From Syntrophorhabdus sp. (lineage in GTDB: Bacteria > Desulfobacterota > BSN033 > UBA1163), in NCBI GenBank assembly GCA_020724025.1, contig DYHU01000116.1, forward strand, positions 1 to 10,835: 10,835 bases of DNA, read 5' to 3'. Below are positions 1-7,294 of this stretch, piece after piece (within the stretch, counting starts at the first letter, position 1; each line of letters begins with the position of its first letter). A program made the translations under genes and the position numbers. Below the pieces are notes generated by a model. The model saw nothing but the letters and a program-made list of their open reading frames with translations, searched no databases and was not told the DNA's origin.

Positions 1-13
1 ATGACTCTTTCAT
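1..13 (-). CDS. Possible 5' end of a further minus-strand gene (partial)
   Basis: Reading the minus strand, an ATG lies at 13-11. It is preceded by a Shine-Dalgarno-like GAGGTG six bases upstream and stays open to the window edge (M-K-E-S, four codons). It would start 46 bases after the iorB stop, so it could be the next gene of the ior operon. In many anaerobes iorAB is followed by a phenylacetate-CoA ligase gene, which would suit the pathway, but four codons cannot identify the product. The call rests only on start-codon context and operon position. Confidence 0.35.
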
Positions 14-59
14 TCACGACACCTCGCCGGTTTTCATCGGCGCTTTCGGACGTTGTTTT

Positions 60-707
60 CTATTTTGCTATTTCATCTAAACTTCCTCTCCTTTTCACCT
101 CCTCGACCACCTCTCCGCCTCTGTCAAAAGCTCTCATACCTTCATCCATGGATCGAGTTGAAAGCAGATCCCTAATCACCGATTCGAAGGCCTGACGGTC
201 AATGGGCAAAACCTTAATGGCCGAGAGCGCTCCAAGCATGACCATATTGGCAAAGATGGGGTCACCCATCTCCAGAGCAATTTCCGTAGCATTGAGTGTC
301 CAGACCCGTCTGCTCAGCTCCTGTATCTTAGCGATCACTCTGGAAACTTCCGGATAAGCGGCATTCCCGGAGATGACATCAATGGGATGGATGGGCCTCG
401 TATTGAGAAGGGTCACGATCTTTGGATTTCCATAAGGGGCAAGGATCCTGAGACCCTCAACCGGCTCAAGGGCGATGAGAAGATCGCCCTGCCCTTCCGG
501 AATCAGGGGGGAAAATGGCTCCTTCTTTGAAACCCGAAGATGGCTCATCACTGAGCCTCCCCGCTGTGAGGCGCCATAAGTCTCTCCGATCGTGATGACA
601 TACCCCCGGAAGATAAGCATTTCTCCCAGAATCTGCGAGGCCAGGACATTCCCTTGTCCGCCAACCCCGCCGATGATCACATTAAAAGGATCTTTAGAAA
701 GGAACAT
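60..707 (-). CDS. iorB: Indolepyruvate ferredoxin oxidoreductase, beta subunit
   Basis: This is the small subunit of the cytoplasmic 2-oxoacid:ferredoxin oxidoreductase that decarboxylates indolepyruvate and related aryl-pyruvates to aryl-acetyl-CoA, reducing ferredoxin. The protein has 215 residues, close to the family's usual ~200. It is a PFOR gamma-type domain with the glycine-rich GGVGGQGN at residues 13-20 and the hallmark GETYGASQRGG at 41-51. The ATG (707-705) follows the iorA TAG stop with no spacer, which suggests translational coupling; only a weak GAGAC-type ribosome site lies upstream, inside iorA. The Fe-S clusters and thiamine site are in the alpha subunit, so this subunit needs IorA. 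The stop is TAG at 62-60. The assignment is firm at family level; substrate preference among aryl-pyruvates cannot be read from sequence. Confidence 0.95.
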   Translation of the reverse strand: MFLSKDPFNVIIGGVGGQGNVLASQILGEMLIFRGYVITIGETYGASQRGGSVMSHLRVSKKEPFSPLIPEGQGDLLIALEPVEGLRILAPYGNPKIVTLLNTRPIHPIDVISGNAAYPEVSRVIAKIQELSRRVWTLNATEIALEMGDPIFANMVMLGALSAIKVLPIDRQAFESVIRDLLSTRSMDEGMRAFDRGGEVVEEVKRRGSLDEIAK

Positions 708-2618
708 CTATGCCGTCTCTTTTCGGATGGCTGAGGCAGGGCAGATCTCTGCGCATACTCCGCATCCGTTGCAGATCGCCTCATCAATGCACGCCCTGCC
801 GTTCGCCTGATCCCACATCAACCCGGGACATTTGAATATCCTTGTGCAGAGTCGGTTACAACCGCATGCCTCTCCCAGGCACCGCCCCTGATCCACCTCC
901 ACCTGAAAAAGTTTCTTCTGACGCTTCCCGCTGACCAGCGCACATTCTCTCTTGAGGATGAGGGCTTTTACCCCCTTTTCCATTCGAATCAGCCTCAGGA
1001 TCGTCTCAACCGTTGCCTCCATATCAAAAGGATCGACCACCTCCACGCTCGCCCCCAAGACTTCGCAGACCGCCTTAAGGTCGATGACCGGCGCCGTCCC
1101 TCCTGTTGCCGTCGAGCCTGTCCCCGGGTGTGGCTGAAAACCGGTCATGGCCGTAGCGCTGTTATCGAGAAGGAGTAATAAAAAGTTGGCGCCGTTATAA
1201 TGGGCATTGGCCAGGGCGGGCATGGCCGCATGATAGAAAGTCGAATCGCCGCAGACAGCCACCACAGGTTGCTCCATTCCAAAACGCTCAAGCTGGCCGA
1301 ACCCGCAGGCCAGTCCGGTTCCGGAGCCCATCGCATGAAGCGTCTTCATCTGTGAAAAACCGGAGGGCCCCATGCCCAGCGAATAACAGCCGATATCACC
1401 CAGGACAAAACCATCCCGGCCATCCATTGCCAGCGCCATCTTGATCGCCCAGTAAGTCGCCCGATGAGGACATCCCGCGCAGAAGCTGTGCGCTCTTGGT
1501 GGAACCAGCCCGGCGACCGCTTCATGGGCTTGCCGGTTATAATCTTCAGGCCTTGGGATGTATCGAACATTTAAGAGGGTCTGGATTGCGGAAGTGACAA
1601 TCTCGGGATTGAGATCGCCCACATCTGCCACCGTTCCGCTCGCCTTTCCGAAGAACCGTTTCACCCCTAAGTCGAAACAATTCTGGGCAAAGAGTTCCTT
1701 CACATTGTTCTCAAGAAATGGGTCCACCTCCTCGACGAACAAAAAATTCTCCGACCCTCGGAGATGTCTCAGAACAAATTCTTCCGGCAGAGGCCAGGTC
1801 GTCCCAAGCTTGAGGATGCCGACCCTCTCTTCAACCTTCAAGTTGATCACTGCTTCGAGGCAATACATATATCCGCTTCCGCTCGTGATCACCATTAAAT
1901 CCGGCCTTTCATGGCCCCTGTAAAAATTGAAAGAAGATTCTTCAAACATCTCCTTCGCCTTTTTAAACCTCTCATGAAGAACCTTATGGTTTGCCAGGGC
2001 GGGAAAGGCAAGGCACGGCCGGGAAAGGTCAAACCTCGGTCTTGGACTGGACTGAGGGAGTTCGTCGAAAGTGACATTGCCTCTGGCATGTGAAATCCGT
2101 GTCACGCTCCGGATCATGACAGGAAGCCCCAATCTCTCTGAAAGGTTGAAACCCTCTCGAGTCATCTCTTTGGCTTCCTGGAAACTGGCAGGTTCCATCA
2201 GTGGCAGATCTCCCAGTTTGGCGAAGATGCGAGAATCCTCCTCGTTGCTCGAAGAGATGCCTGAGGGGTCATCCGCAACGACAACGACAAGGCCTCCCCG
2301 GCATCCTGTCAGGTTGAGATTGAGGAGAAAGTCAGAGGCCACATTGAGCCCGTTCTGCTTCATGGCGCAAAGGCCTCTGAGCCCTGATAGAGAGGCCGCC
2401 GCCGCCACCTCCAGAGCAACCTTCTCATTGACCGACCACTCCACATGGAGCCCTATCTCCCCGGCGACTCCGGCAAGGGTTCCGATGATCTCTGAGGAAG
2501 GATTTCCCGGATAGGCCGCACAGACCTTCACCCCTGCCTCAATGGCTCCCCGGGCAATGGCCTCGTTGCCCATCAAAAGCGTTATCTTCCCCGGAGCATT
2601 CTGGGAAATGGAACTCAC
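708..2618 (-). CDS. iorA: Indolepyruvate ferredoxin oxidoreductase, alpha subunit
   Basis: This is the 636-residue large subunit carrying thiamine diphosphate and Fe-S clusters. Residues ~11-190 form the N-terminal PFOR-like domain (GNEAIARGAIEAG at 17-29, YPGNPSSE at 36-43, where the usual form is YPGTPSSE). The CAGCPH motif is at 380-385. The thiamine/Mg region runs from GDIG (407-410) through GDST (457-460) to DNSATAMTG (485-493). The C-terminus has a Cys-rich stretch (C580, C585, C587, C591, C597) and then a classical 4Fe-4S motif C616-x2-C619-x2-C622-x3-C626-P. Translation starts at GTG (2618-2616), supported by GAGGAG eight bases upstream. An in-frame TAG touches the iorB ATG. The upstream gene on the same strand is the FrhB-like protein, separated by 146 or so bases with a palindromic repeat, so iorA may have its own promoter. 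Confidence 0.95.
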   Translation of the reverse strand: MSSISQNAPGKITLLMGNEAIARGAIEAGVKVCAAYPGNPSSEIIGTLAGVAGEIGLHVEWSVNEKVALEVAAAASLSGLRGLCAMKQNGLNVASDFLLNLNLTGCRGGLVVVVADDPSGISSSNEEDSRIFAKLGDLPLMEPASFQEAKEMTREGFNLSERLGLPVMIRSVTRISHARGNVTFDELPQSSPRPRFDLSRPCLAFPALANHKVLHERFKKAKEMFEESSFNFYRGHERPDLMVITSGSGYMYCLEAVINLKVEERVGILKLGTTWPLPEEFVLRHLRGSENFLFVEEVDPFLENNVKELFAQNCFDLGVKRFFGKASGTVADVGDLNPEIVTSAIQTLLNVRYIPRPEDYNRQAHEAVAGLVPPRAHSFCAGCPHRATYWAIKMALAMDGRDGFVLGDIGCYSLGMGPSGFSQMKTLHAMGSGTGLACGFGQLERFGMEQPVVAVCGDSTFYHAAMPALANAHYNGANFLLLLLDNSATAMTGFQPHPGTGSTATGGTAPVIDLKAVCEVLGASVEVVDPFDMEATVETILRLIRMEKGVKALILKRECALVSGKRQKKLFQVEVDQGRCLGEACGCNRLCTRIFKCPGLMWDQANGRACIDEAICNGCGVCAEICPASAIRKETA

Positions 2619-2691
2619 CGTATCATCTCCTCTGTCTCCTCGATGCCTTTGATCACAATAGTGTAGTGTCTCAAAAATGATTTGACTTATT

Positions 2692-2760
2692 TTGTCATTC
2701 CGGACTTGATCCGGAATCCAGTCTTTTTAAACTCTATTCCTGTTTTCACGGAAATGACAA
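2692..2760. repeat. Short palindromic repeat (GTCATTCC family), copy 1
   Basis: The ends are an 8-bp inverted repeat, TTGTCATT (2692-2699) and AATGACAA (2753-2760). The left half is a perfect hairpin: ATTCCGGA (2697-2704), loop CTTGA, TCCGGAAT (2710-2717), then CCAG. The right half, read on the minus strand, is ATTTCCGT-GAAA-ACAGGAAT, a decayed hairpin with one G-T wobble and one mismatch. The layout and the GTCATTNCC...GGAATCCAG core match the element at 10630-10711. It fills most of the gap between the FrhB-like stop and the iorA start. Such repeats are widespread in proteobacterial intergenic DNA; function is unknown, with transcript folding or partial termination possible. Confidence 0.75.
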
Positions 2761-2764
2761 TTTT

Positions 2765-3817
2765 TTACGAGTTCGTCACTCCCTTTTCTTTGAGAGAATC
2801 GAGTCCTCTTCTCTTCTTGAGCAGGGATGCTTCTCGAAGATGATTCACATGGTCCTTTGGCAAGGGTTGATATTCGACGATGCCTTCCTCTTCGGCCTCT
2901 TTAAAAAGCGCTTCACCTCGATCGGACCGAATGATCACCGTATTCCATCCCTCCAAACCTTCCACCGTGCCAACTGAAATATCGGAGAGCTCAGCCGTCA
3001 TATCGAGACAGACCCCGCAGCCGTTGCGAATGAAAGGACGAATCTCATCAACAGGAATAATATGCGACTGACCTCCTGTATCAATTTTCAGAAGCCTCTC
3101 CGGAGGCGGAGTAATTTCCAATCTTTCGATACGACGCTGGCCCAATCTCTCTCTTAAGAAAGCGTCAAATCCCTCATATTCGAGAGCCCATGTGCAAAAG
3201 AGTCCGATCACAAGGCTTACCTTATCAATTGGAGATTTTTTCTCCAGAGAAGAAGCCTTCATCCTTGCCAGAGCAAGCGTCTGGCAGGGCAGGCCCACGA
3301 TTCCTATCCGCTCCTCTCCGTTCCAGGGGCCTCGATTCAGTGCCTCCAACGTAGGCCCGGAGACATAACTCGATCCGGCACAGGCCAATATCTCTTCCCT
3401 CTTTGATAGGATCTGGCCCTTTGGAAGTAAATTCAGCTCTCTCTGTGTAAGAATGGCGTCCTGAATGATCCCTCTTCTCAAGGCGAAATCGATCAACGCA
3501 GAAACCACTCCTCCGGCTTGAGCTCTTTCTCTCCAGAGCGGTTCTTTTGCCCTTGCCATGAAAACGGTGCGGACAGGACCCATCTCCACCTCTTCATAAC
3601 CCTTGCCGAAAACTTTCCGGTGGATTTGATCCAGGTCGACTTCTGTTCTGGGGCAATAGGCAAAACAACGCCCTTCATCGAGGTCGCAATCGTGAAGCTT
3701 GACCACCCTTCCCTGCCATGACCGAAGATAGGGGCAGAGCGAGAGACAGGCGCCGCAGGCCGTGCAGAGGTCTTTCTGAAATACTCTCTCTTCTAACCCT
3801 TTAAGCCCTCTATTCAT
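2765..3817 (-). CDS. Coenzyme F420 hydrogenase/dehydrogenase beta-subunit family protein (FrhB/FdhB-like)
   Basis: Predicted cytoplasmic iron-sulfur flavoprotein of the FrhB/FdhB family, members of which pass electrons between Fe-S centres, FAD and an acceptor such as F420 or ferredoxin. From the ATG at 3817 it has 350 residues, normal for the family. A ferredoxin motif C18-x2-C21-x2-C24-x3-C28-P opens the protein, with further cysteines C44, C51 and C55. The family marks AQAGG (99-103), GLPCQ (175-179), C208 and NGCGVCLDM (265-273, with C267 and C270) follow in the right order. An alternative TTG start at 3832 directly follows an in-frame stop and adds five residues; neither start has a good ribosome site. 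Its position upstream of iorAB on the same strand suggests it handles electrons from IOR. True F420 use is not implied; many family members in F420-lacking bacteria act on other acceptors. Confidence 0.85.
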   Translation of the reverse strand: MNRGLKGLEERVFQKDLCTACGACLSLCPYLRSWQGRVVKLHDCDLDEGRCFAYCPRTEVDLDQIHRKVFGKGYEEVEMGPVRTVFMARAKEPLWRERAQAGGVVSALIDFALRRGIIQDAILTQRELNLLPKGQILSKREEILACAGSSYVSGPTLEALNRGPWNGEERIGIVGLPCQTLALARMKASSLEKKSPIDKVSLVIGLFCTWALEYEGFDAFLRERLGQRRIERLEITPPPERLLKIDTGGQSHIIPVDEIRPFIRNGCGVCLDMTAELSDISVGTVEGLEGWNTVIIRSDRGEALFKEAEEEGIVEYQPLPKDHVNHLREASLLKKRRGLDSLKEKGVTNS

Positions 3818-3919
3818 ATTACTGGAAGACAATTATTACAGACCCACCAAAAAGTCAACCTTTCTCTCATCTGGATTTTTTCACACCTTCTGAGGGGTGA
3901 TTTTTTTCCTCTTTTTTGC

Positions 3920-3949
3920 TTGACATTTTAGAAACGATCCAGATAGCGT
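3920..3949 (+). promoter_or_regulatory. Candidate sigma-70 promoter of the sugar locus
   Basis: The divergent gap 3833-3987 contains a perfect -35 box TTGACA (3920-3925). At 18 bases spacing the best -10 is TAGCGT (3944-3949), a 3/6 match that keeps the key T1, A2 and T6. A better -10-like TATACT (3958-3963) lies too far from this -35 to pair with it. Transcription from ~3956 would leave a leader of ~30 bases before the kinase ATG. A short palindrome AATGGAACATT (3972-3982) just ahead of the start codon could be a repressor site. All of this is motif reading only. Confidence 0.35.
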
Positions 3950-3987
3950 AGAGATCATATACTGTTAGAATAATGGAACATTGCTAA

Positions 3988-5022
3988 ATGAGGCGACAAT
4001 TCCCCCGACAGGTTCAGCAAACTTATGACACGTTTCATATGGGCCGATCCTGTATGGATCTCTACAGCAACGATGTGGGTGTTGATTTTGTCAAGATAAA
4101 AAGCTTCGCCGCCTATGTGGGCGGGTCCCCTGCCAACATGAGCGTCGGTTGCCGCAGGTTGGGATTGAATTCAGCGCTGCTCACTGCTTTCGGAGAGGAC
4201 CCCGTGGGCGATTTTGTGGTCCATTTCCTGACCGAAGAGGGCGTGGACGTCCGTTTCAGCCCCCGAAAATCGGGGTGCAACACCAGCGTTGTCGTCCTGG
4301 GTATTGAGCCGCCTGACAAGTTCCCCCTGGTCTTTTACCGGGATAACTGCGCCGACACCGCCCTTTCCATCGATGATGTGCTGGCCGCCCCTGTTACTGA
4401 CAGCCGGGTGTTTCAATTCGCCGGCACGAATCTCAATAAAGAGCCAAGCCGGAGCGCCACCCTCTACGCTGCTGAGTTAGCCAAAAAGGCCGGCACTTCT
4501 GTTGTCCTCGATCTTGACTTTCGTCCTGATCAGTGGCATGATCCCCGCGTCTACAGTGCTGCGATCCGCTGCGTTCTCCCCTACGTGGACATCATCATGG
4601 GAACCGAGGATGAGATTAACGCCGCCATGCTGACCGATCCTCACTCCATACAGTTAACCAATTTCCAGATGACCGATGCCCGGGTAACAGGAAATACGGT
4701 AGAGCATGTCACCGCCCTTATGGAACGGGGTCCCTGGTTAGTGGTGGAGAAGCGCGGCAGGCACGGTTGCAGGATTCACCGGCGCGACTCCCCAGCCGAG
4801 GATGTCCCCGGGTTTCAGGTGACGGTCCAGAACATCCTGGGCGCAGGCGACGCCTTTGGCGCGGGGTTCCTTTACGGGTATGTGAAGGATTGGGAACTTA
4901 GGAGGGCCGCACGTCTGGGCAATGCCTGCGGGGCTATGGTGGTGAGCCGACATGGTTGCTCCATTTCCATGCCCTTCTGGAAAGAAGTGATGACTTTTAT
5001 AGACGAACGGGGTGGGTTCTGA
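3988..5022 (+). CDS. PfkB-family sugar kinase, IolC-like (5-dehydro-2-deoxygluconokinase type)
   Basis: Ribokinase/PfkB-fold cytoplasmic kinase of 344 residues. The nearest known family is IolC, which phosphorylates 5-dehydro-2-deoxy-D-gluconate in myo-inositol breakdown. Residues 18-26 (MGRSCMDLY), GGSPAN (45-50), the distinctive FPLVFYRDNCAD (112-123), a DLDFRP motif, GTEDEI, and the anion-hole/catalytic GAGD (285-288, Asp288 the expected base) all appear in family order. The ATG at 3988 directly follows an in-frame TAA, so the start cannot lie further upstream; only a weak GGA serves as ribosome site. Length fits a kinase alone, without the C-terminal DUF2090 domain fused in some IolC proteins. 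No iolB, D, E, G or J homologue is in the window. With a UxuB-like dehydrogenase next door, a 2-keto-3-deoxy-sugar-acid substrate is an alternative. Family is firm, substrate is not. Confidence 0.85.
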   Translation: MRRQFPRQVQQTYDTFHMGRSCMDLYSNDVGVDFVKIKSFAAYVGGSPANMSVGCRRLGLNSALLTAFGEDPVGDFVVHFLTEEGVDVRFSPRKSGCNTSVVVLGIEPPDKFPLVFYRDNCADTALSIDDVLAAPVTDSRVFQFAGTNLNKEPSRSATLYAAELAKKAGTSVVLDLDFRPDQWHDPRVYSAAIRCVLPYVDIIMGTEDEINAAMLTDPHSIQLTNFQMTDARVTGNTVEHVTALMERGPWLVVEKRGRHGCRIHRRDSPAEDVPGFQVTVQNILGAGDAFGAGFLYGYVKDWELRRAARLGNACGAMVVSRHGCSISMPFWKEVMTFIDERGGF

Positions 5023-5030
5023 TGACAATC

Positions 5031-5037
5031 AAGGAGG
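5031..5037 (+). promoter_or_regulatory. Strong Shine-Dalgarno deciding the dehydrogenase start
   Basis: AAGGAGG lies eight bases before the ATG at 5046. An in-frame ATG at 5022 overlaps the kinase stop (TGATG), but this ribosome site falls downstream of it, so 5046 is the preferred start. Confidence 0.8.
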
Positions 5038-5045
5038 CAGGTGAC

Positions 5046-5900
5046 ATGAATAGAGATCTATCGAGGCGCTTTGATCTCAGCGGAAAAACTGCCGCCATCA
5101 CCGGTGGCGGAGGTGAGCTGTGTGGCGCCATGGCGGAGGCGCTGGGCGCCGCAGGGGTGAAGGCGGCCATCCTGGATATCAATCTGGAAAAGGCCACAGC
5201 CCGCTCTCAGTCTATCATCCAATCCGGAGGGATAGCCGTGGCATTGCAGTGCGATGTGCTGGATACGGCCCAAGTGCGGGAGTGCTACGAAGCGGTCTCA
5301 ACACTATGGGGTCCGCCAGATTTCCTGATCAACGGCGCCGGAGGCAACGACCCCCGCGGCAGCACATCTGTAGAATTCCATGATCCCGCCGGGTCGTGCG
5401 ATCCGGCTTCCCAGTCATTCTTCGATTTGGATCCGGCCGGGTTCCGCCAGGTCTTCGACCTCAATTTCATGGGCACGTTTATTATGAGCCAGATCTTTTC
5501 CAGGGGGATGGTCGCAAGAGGCAAGGGGGCCATTGTGAACATCTCTTCCATGAGCGCATTCGTGCCGCTCACAAAGGTGGCTGCCTATTCTGCAGCCAAG
5601 GCTTCGGTGAGCAACTTCACCCGGTGGTTGGCGGTCCATCTTTCTCATGCCGGCGTCCGCGTTAATGCCCTGGCGCCGGGATTTTTTATGACCGAGCAGA
5701 TGAAGTACCTGCATATTGATCAGAAAACGGGCGAGCTAACCCCGCGCGCACGCCAGGTGATTGCCCACACCCCTATGGGCCGTTATGGTCTGCCGGACGA
5801 CCTGATTGGCGCCCTCGTCTGGCTGCTTTCCGATGCTGCGAGCTTCGTGACTGGTGTGGTAGTACCCGTGGATGGAGGATTTTCTTCTTATTCCATATAG
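5046..5900 (+). CDS. SDR-family oxidoreductase, UxuB-type (D-mannonate/fructuronate oxidoreductase-like)
   Basis: Classical NAD(P)-dependent short-chain dehydrogenase of 284 residues, predicted cytoplasmic. The nucleotide-binding turn is TGGGGELCG (19-27), with NGAGG at 96-100. The catalytic set is Asn140, Ser168, Tyr181 and Lys185 (YSAAK). The end VPVDGGFSSYS is typical. An extended segment at ~101-125 before FFDLDP, the block FDLNFMGTF (137-145) and APGFFMTEQ (210-218) match what I recall of the SDR-type fructuronate reductases (Bacillus UxuB/YjmF group), which interconvert D-fructuronate and D-mannonate. Other sugar-acid or polyol substrates remain possible. The start is fixed by AAGGAGG eight bases upstream; the gene begins 23 bases after the kinase stop, so the two are almost certainly co-transcribed. 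Confidence 0.85.
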   Translation: MNRDLSRRFDLSGKTAAITGGGGELCGAMAEALGAAGVKAAILDINLEKATARSQSIIQSGGIAVALQCDVLDTAQVRECYEAVSTLWGPPDFLINGAGGNDPRGSTSVEFHDPAGSCDPASQSFFDLDPAGFRQVFDLNFMGTFIMSQIFSRGMVARGKGAIVNISSMSAFVPLTKVAAYSAAKASVSNFTRWLAVHLSHAGVRVNALAPGFFMTEQMKYLHIDQKTGELTPRARQVIAHTPMGRYGLPDDLIGALVWLLSDAASFVTGVVVPVDGGFSSYSI

Positions 5901-5988
5901 ACTTATCAGAGAAGATATGAATGTCGGCAGGTTTCTAAAAAGCCATTCATTCAGCACTTTGTGAAAAAAAAGAAGTGAGGCATTTAAA

Positions 5989-7092
5989 GTGGCCGGTGTG
6001 ACTCTGAAAAACTTAGTAAAGAGGTTCAATGCGGTGACGGCGGTGGATGACCTGAGCATCAAAATCGAGGACCGGGAATTTGCAGTGCTGGTAGGGCCTT
6101 CCGGGTGCGGCAAAACCACAGCGCTCCGAATGATCGCCGGTTTGGAGACAGTGACGTCAGGCGAGATATATATTGGCGATACGCTGGTGAACGACATAGC
6201 GCCCAAGGACCGTGACATCGCCATGGTCTTCCAGAATTACGCCCTCTATCCGCACATGAACGTCCGGGACAATATGGGCTTCGGGCTTAAGATCCGCAAA
6301 TTTCCCAAGGAAAAGATCGACGAGCGGGTGCAGGAAGCGGCGGACATCCTGGGTATCCAGGAACTTCTGGAGAGGAAGCCCAAAGAGCTCTCGGGAGGGC
6401 AGCGACAGCGCGTGGCAGTGGGAAGGGCCATTGTGCGCAAACCTAAGGTATTTCTGTTTGATGAGCCCCTCTCCAACCTCGACGCCAAACTGCGGGTGGC
6501 GATGCGTGCAGAGATCAGCAAACTGCACCGGCGTCTGGGAGCCACCATTATCTATGTCACTCATGATCAGGTGGAGGCTATGACCATGGCCGACCGGATC
6601 TTCATCATGCACAACGGCAACCTACAACAGTCAGGCGCGCCCATGGAGGTCTATAAACACCCTGCCAACCGGTTCGTCGCCGGGTTCATCGGTTCGCCCG
6701 CCATGAACTTTATCGAAGCCACACTGGTCCGTAAGGCTGATACCTATTTGATAGACGCCGACGGCTTTAAGCTGAGGCTGCCCAAGGAGTTTTATTCCCG
6801 TGTCGAGCCCTATGCGGGCCAACCGGTCATATTCGGCGTGCGACCTGAGGATATGATGCTACATGATCCCGCCATAGACGAGGGACACGCAAATACCCTT
6901 TCGGCACAGGCGGAAGTGGTGGAAACCCTGGGTTTTGAGATCTTTGCCTACCTGACCTGCGGCCCCCATGCCTTCATTGCCCGCATGGAGGTCCCGGAAT
7001 GCCCGCTTAAAGTGGGACAGGCCTTAGAGGTGGATATTAAGATGACTCAAACCCACATCTTTGATAAGGAAACGTCACGAACCATAGTTTGA
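5989..7092 (+). CDS. CUT1 ABC transporter ATP-binding protein (MalK/UgpC/MsmK-like)
   Basis: This is the cytoplasmic ATPase that powers carbohydrate import through the two permeases encoded downstream. It has 367 residues, the normal size for this group. Walker A is GPSGCGKT (36-43), the Q-loop Gln is 82, the signature LSGGQ is 134-138, Walker B VFLFDE is 154-159 and the H-loop His is 192. Residues ~235-367 are a MalK-type regulatory/TOBE domain (GVRPEDM at 283-289). The start is GTG at 5989, preceded by GTGAGG eight bases upstream. It lies 88 bases after the dehydrogenase. Its TGA stop (7090-7092) is at the same time the first three bases of the repeat element that follows. Sugar specificity is not encoded here; ATPases of this type are often shared between transporters. 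Confidence 0.95.
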   Translation: MAGVTLKNLVKRFNAVTAVDDLSIKIEDREFAVLVGPSGCGKTTALRMIAGLETVTSGEIYIGDTLVNDIAPKDRDIAMVFQNYALYPHMNVRDNMGFGLKIRKFPKEKIDERVQEAADILGIQELLERKPKELSGGQRQRVAVGRAIVRKPKVFLFDEPLSNLDAKLRVAMRAEISKLHRRLGATIIYVTHDQVEAMTMADRIFIMHNGNLQQSGAPMEVYKHPANRFVAGFIGSPAMNFIEATLVRKADTYLIDADGFKLRLPKEFYSRVEPYAGQPVIFGVRPEDMMLHDPAIDEGHANTLSAQAEVVETLGFEIFAYLTCGPHAFIARMEVPECPLKVGQALEVDIKMTQTHIFDKETSRTIV

Positions 7093-7252
7093 CGGTTTTG
7101 TAAAAAGGCCCAAAAAATGCTTTTTATGGAACGGCTTTGCAAAAAGTCCAGAGACAAGGAGCGCAAATCCTGATGAATGAGGCGTGTTTAGACACACGCC
7201 GCAGTGACAAAGGATGCAGCGTGACGAAGCATATGGACTTTTTACAAAGTCA
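7090..7252. mobile_element. MITE-like dispersed repeat with inverted ends
   Basis: An ACGG(T/C)TTTG(T/C)AAAAAG(G/T)CC motif occurs twice in direct orientation (7092-7110 and 7131-7149). It occurs once inverted at the other end (GGACTTTTTACAAAGTCA, 7235-7252), so 7131-7252 is bounded by an imperfect inverted repeat. The centre holds the hairpin GGCGTGT (7181-7187), loop TTAGAC, ACACGCC (7194-7200). There is no credible coding capacity and no transposase. Non-autonomous elements with AAAAAGTCC-type ends and this AGGAGCGCAAATCCTGA...GGCGT interior are ones I recall from deltaproteobacterial genomes; that is from memory. It accounts for most of the 202-base gap between the ATPase and binding-protein genes. 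The extra direct copy at the left suggests a nested or partly duplicated end. Exact borders and target duplication are unresolved. Confidence 0.7.
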
Positions 7253-7282
7253 CCCTACTTTAACGATCCACAAGAACTCAAA

Positions 7283-7288
7283 AGGAGG
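7283..7288 (+). promoter_or_regulatory. Strong Shine-Dalgarno of the solute-binding protein gene
   Basis: AGGAGG lies six bases before the ATG at 7295. It fixes the start and rules out the upstream in-frame ATG at 7214, which lies inside the repeat and would place 27 hydrophilic residues ahead of the signal peptide. Confidence 0.85.
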
Positions 7289-7294
7289 CATAAA

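Noticed and set aside
1..195. Plus-strand 64-codon frame at the left edge
   Set aside because: It runs antisense over the 3' end of iorB, has no recognisable domain, and IorB is clearly the real product.
4956..5045. Longer N-terminus of the dehydrogenase starting at 4956 or 5022
   Set aside because: It would overlap the kinase or place AAGGAGG inside the coding region; SDR homology begins just after 5046.
5415..5714. 99-codon minus-strand frame opposite the dehydrogenase
   Set aside because: It is an antisense shadow of a strongly conserved SDR gene, with low-complexity composition and no ribosome site.
5917..5964. 15-codon frame and 7-bp inverted repeat (ATGAATG/CATTCAT) between dehydrogenase and ATPase
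   Set aside because: The peptide is too short and featureless, and the stem is AT-rich with a 20-base loop; neither exceeds what chance would give.
7214..7294. In-frame upstream extension of the solute-binding protein to an ATG at 7214
   Set aside because: It lies inside the repeat element, lacks a ribosome site and would bury the signal peptide; AGGAGG supports the ATG at 7295.
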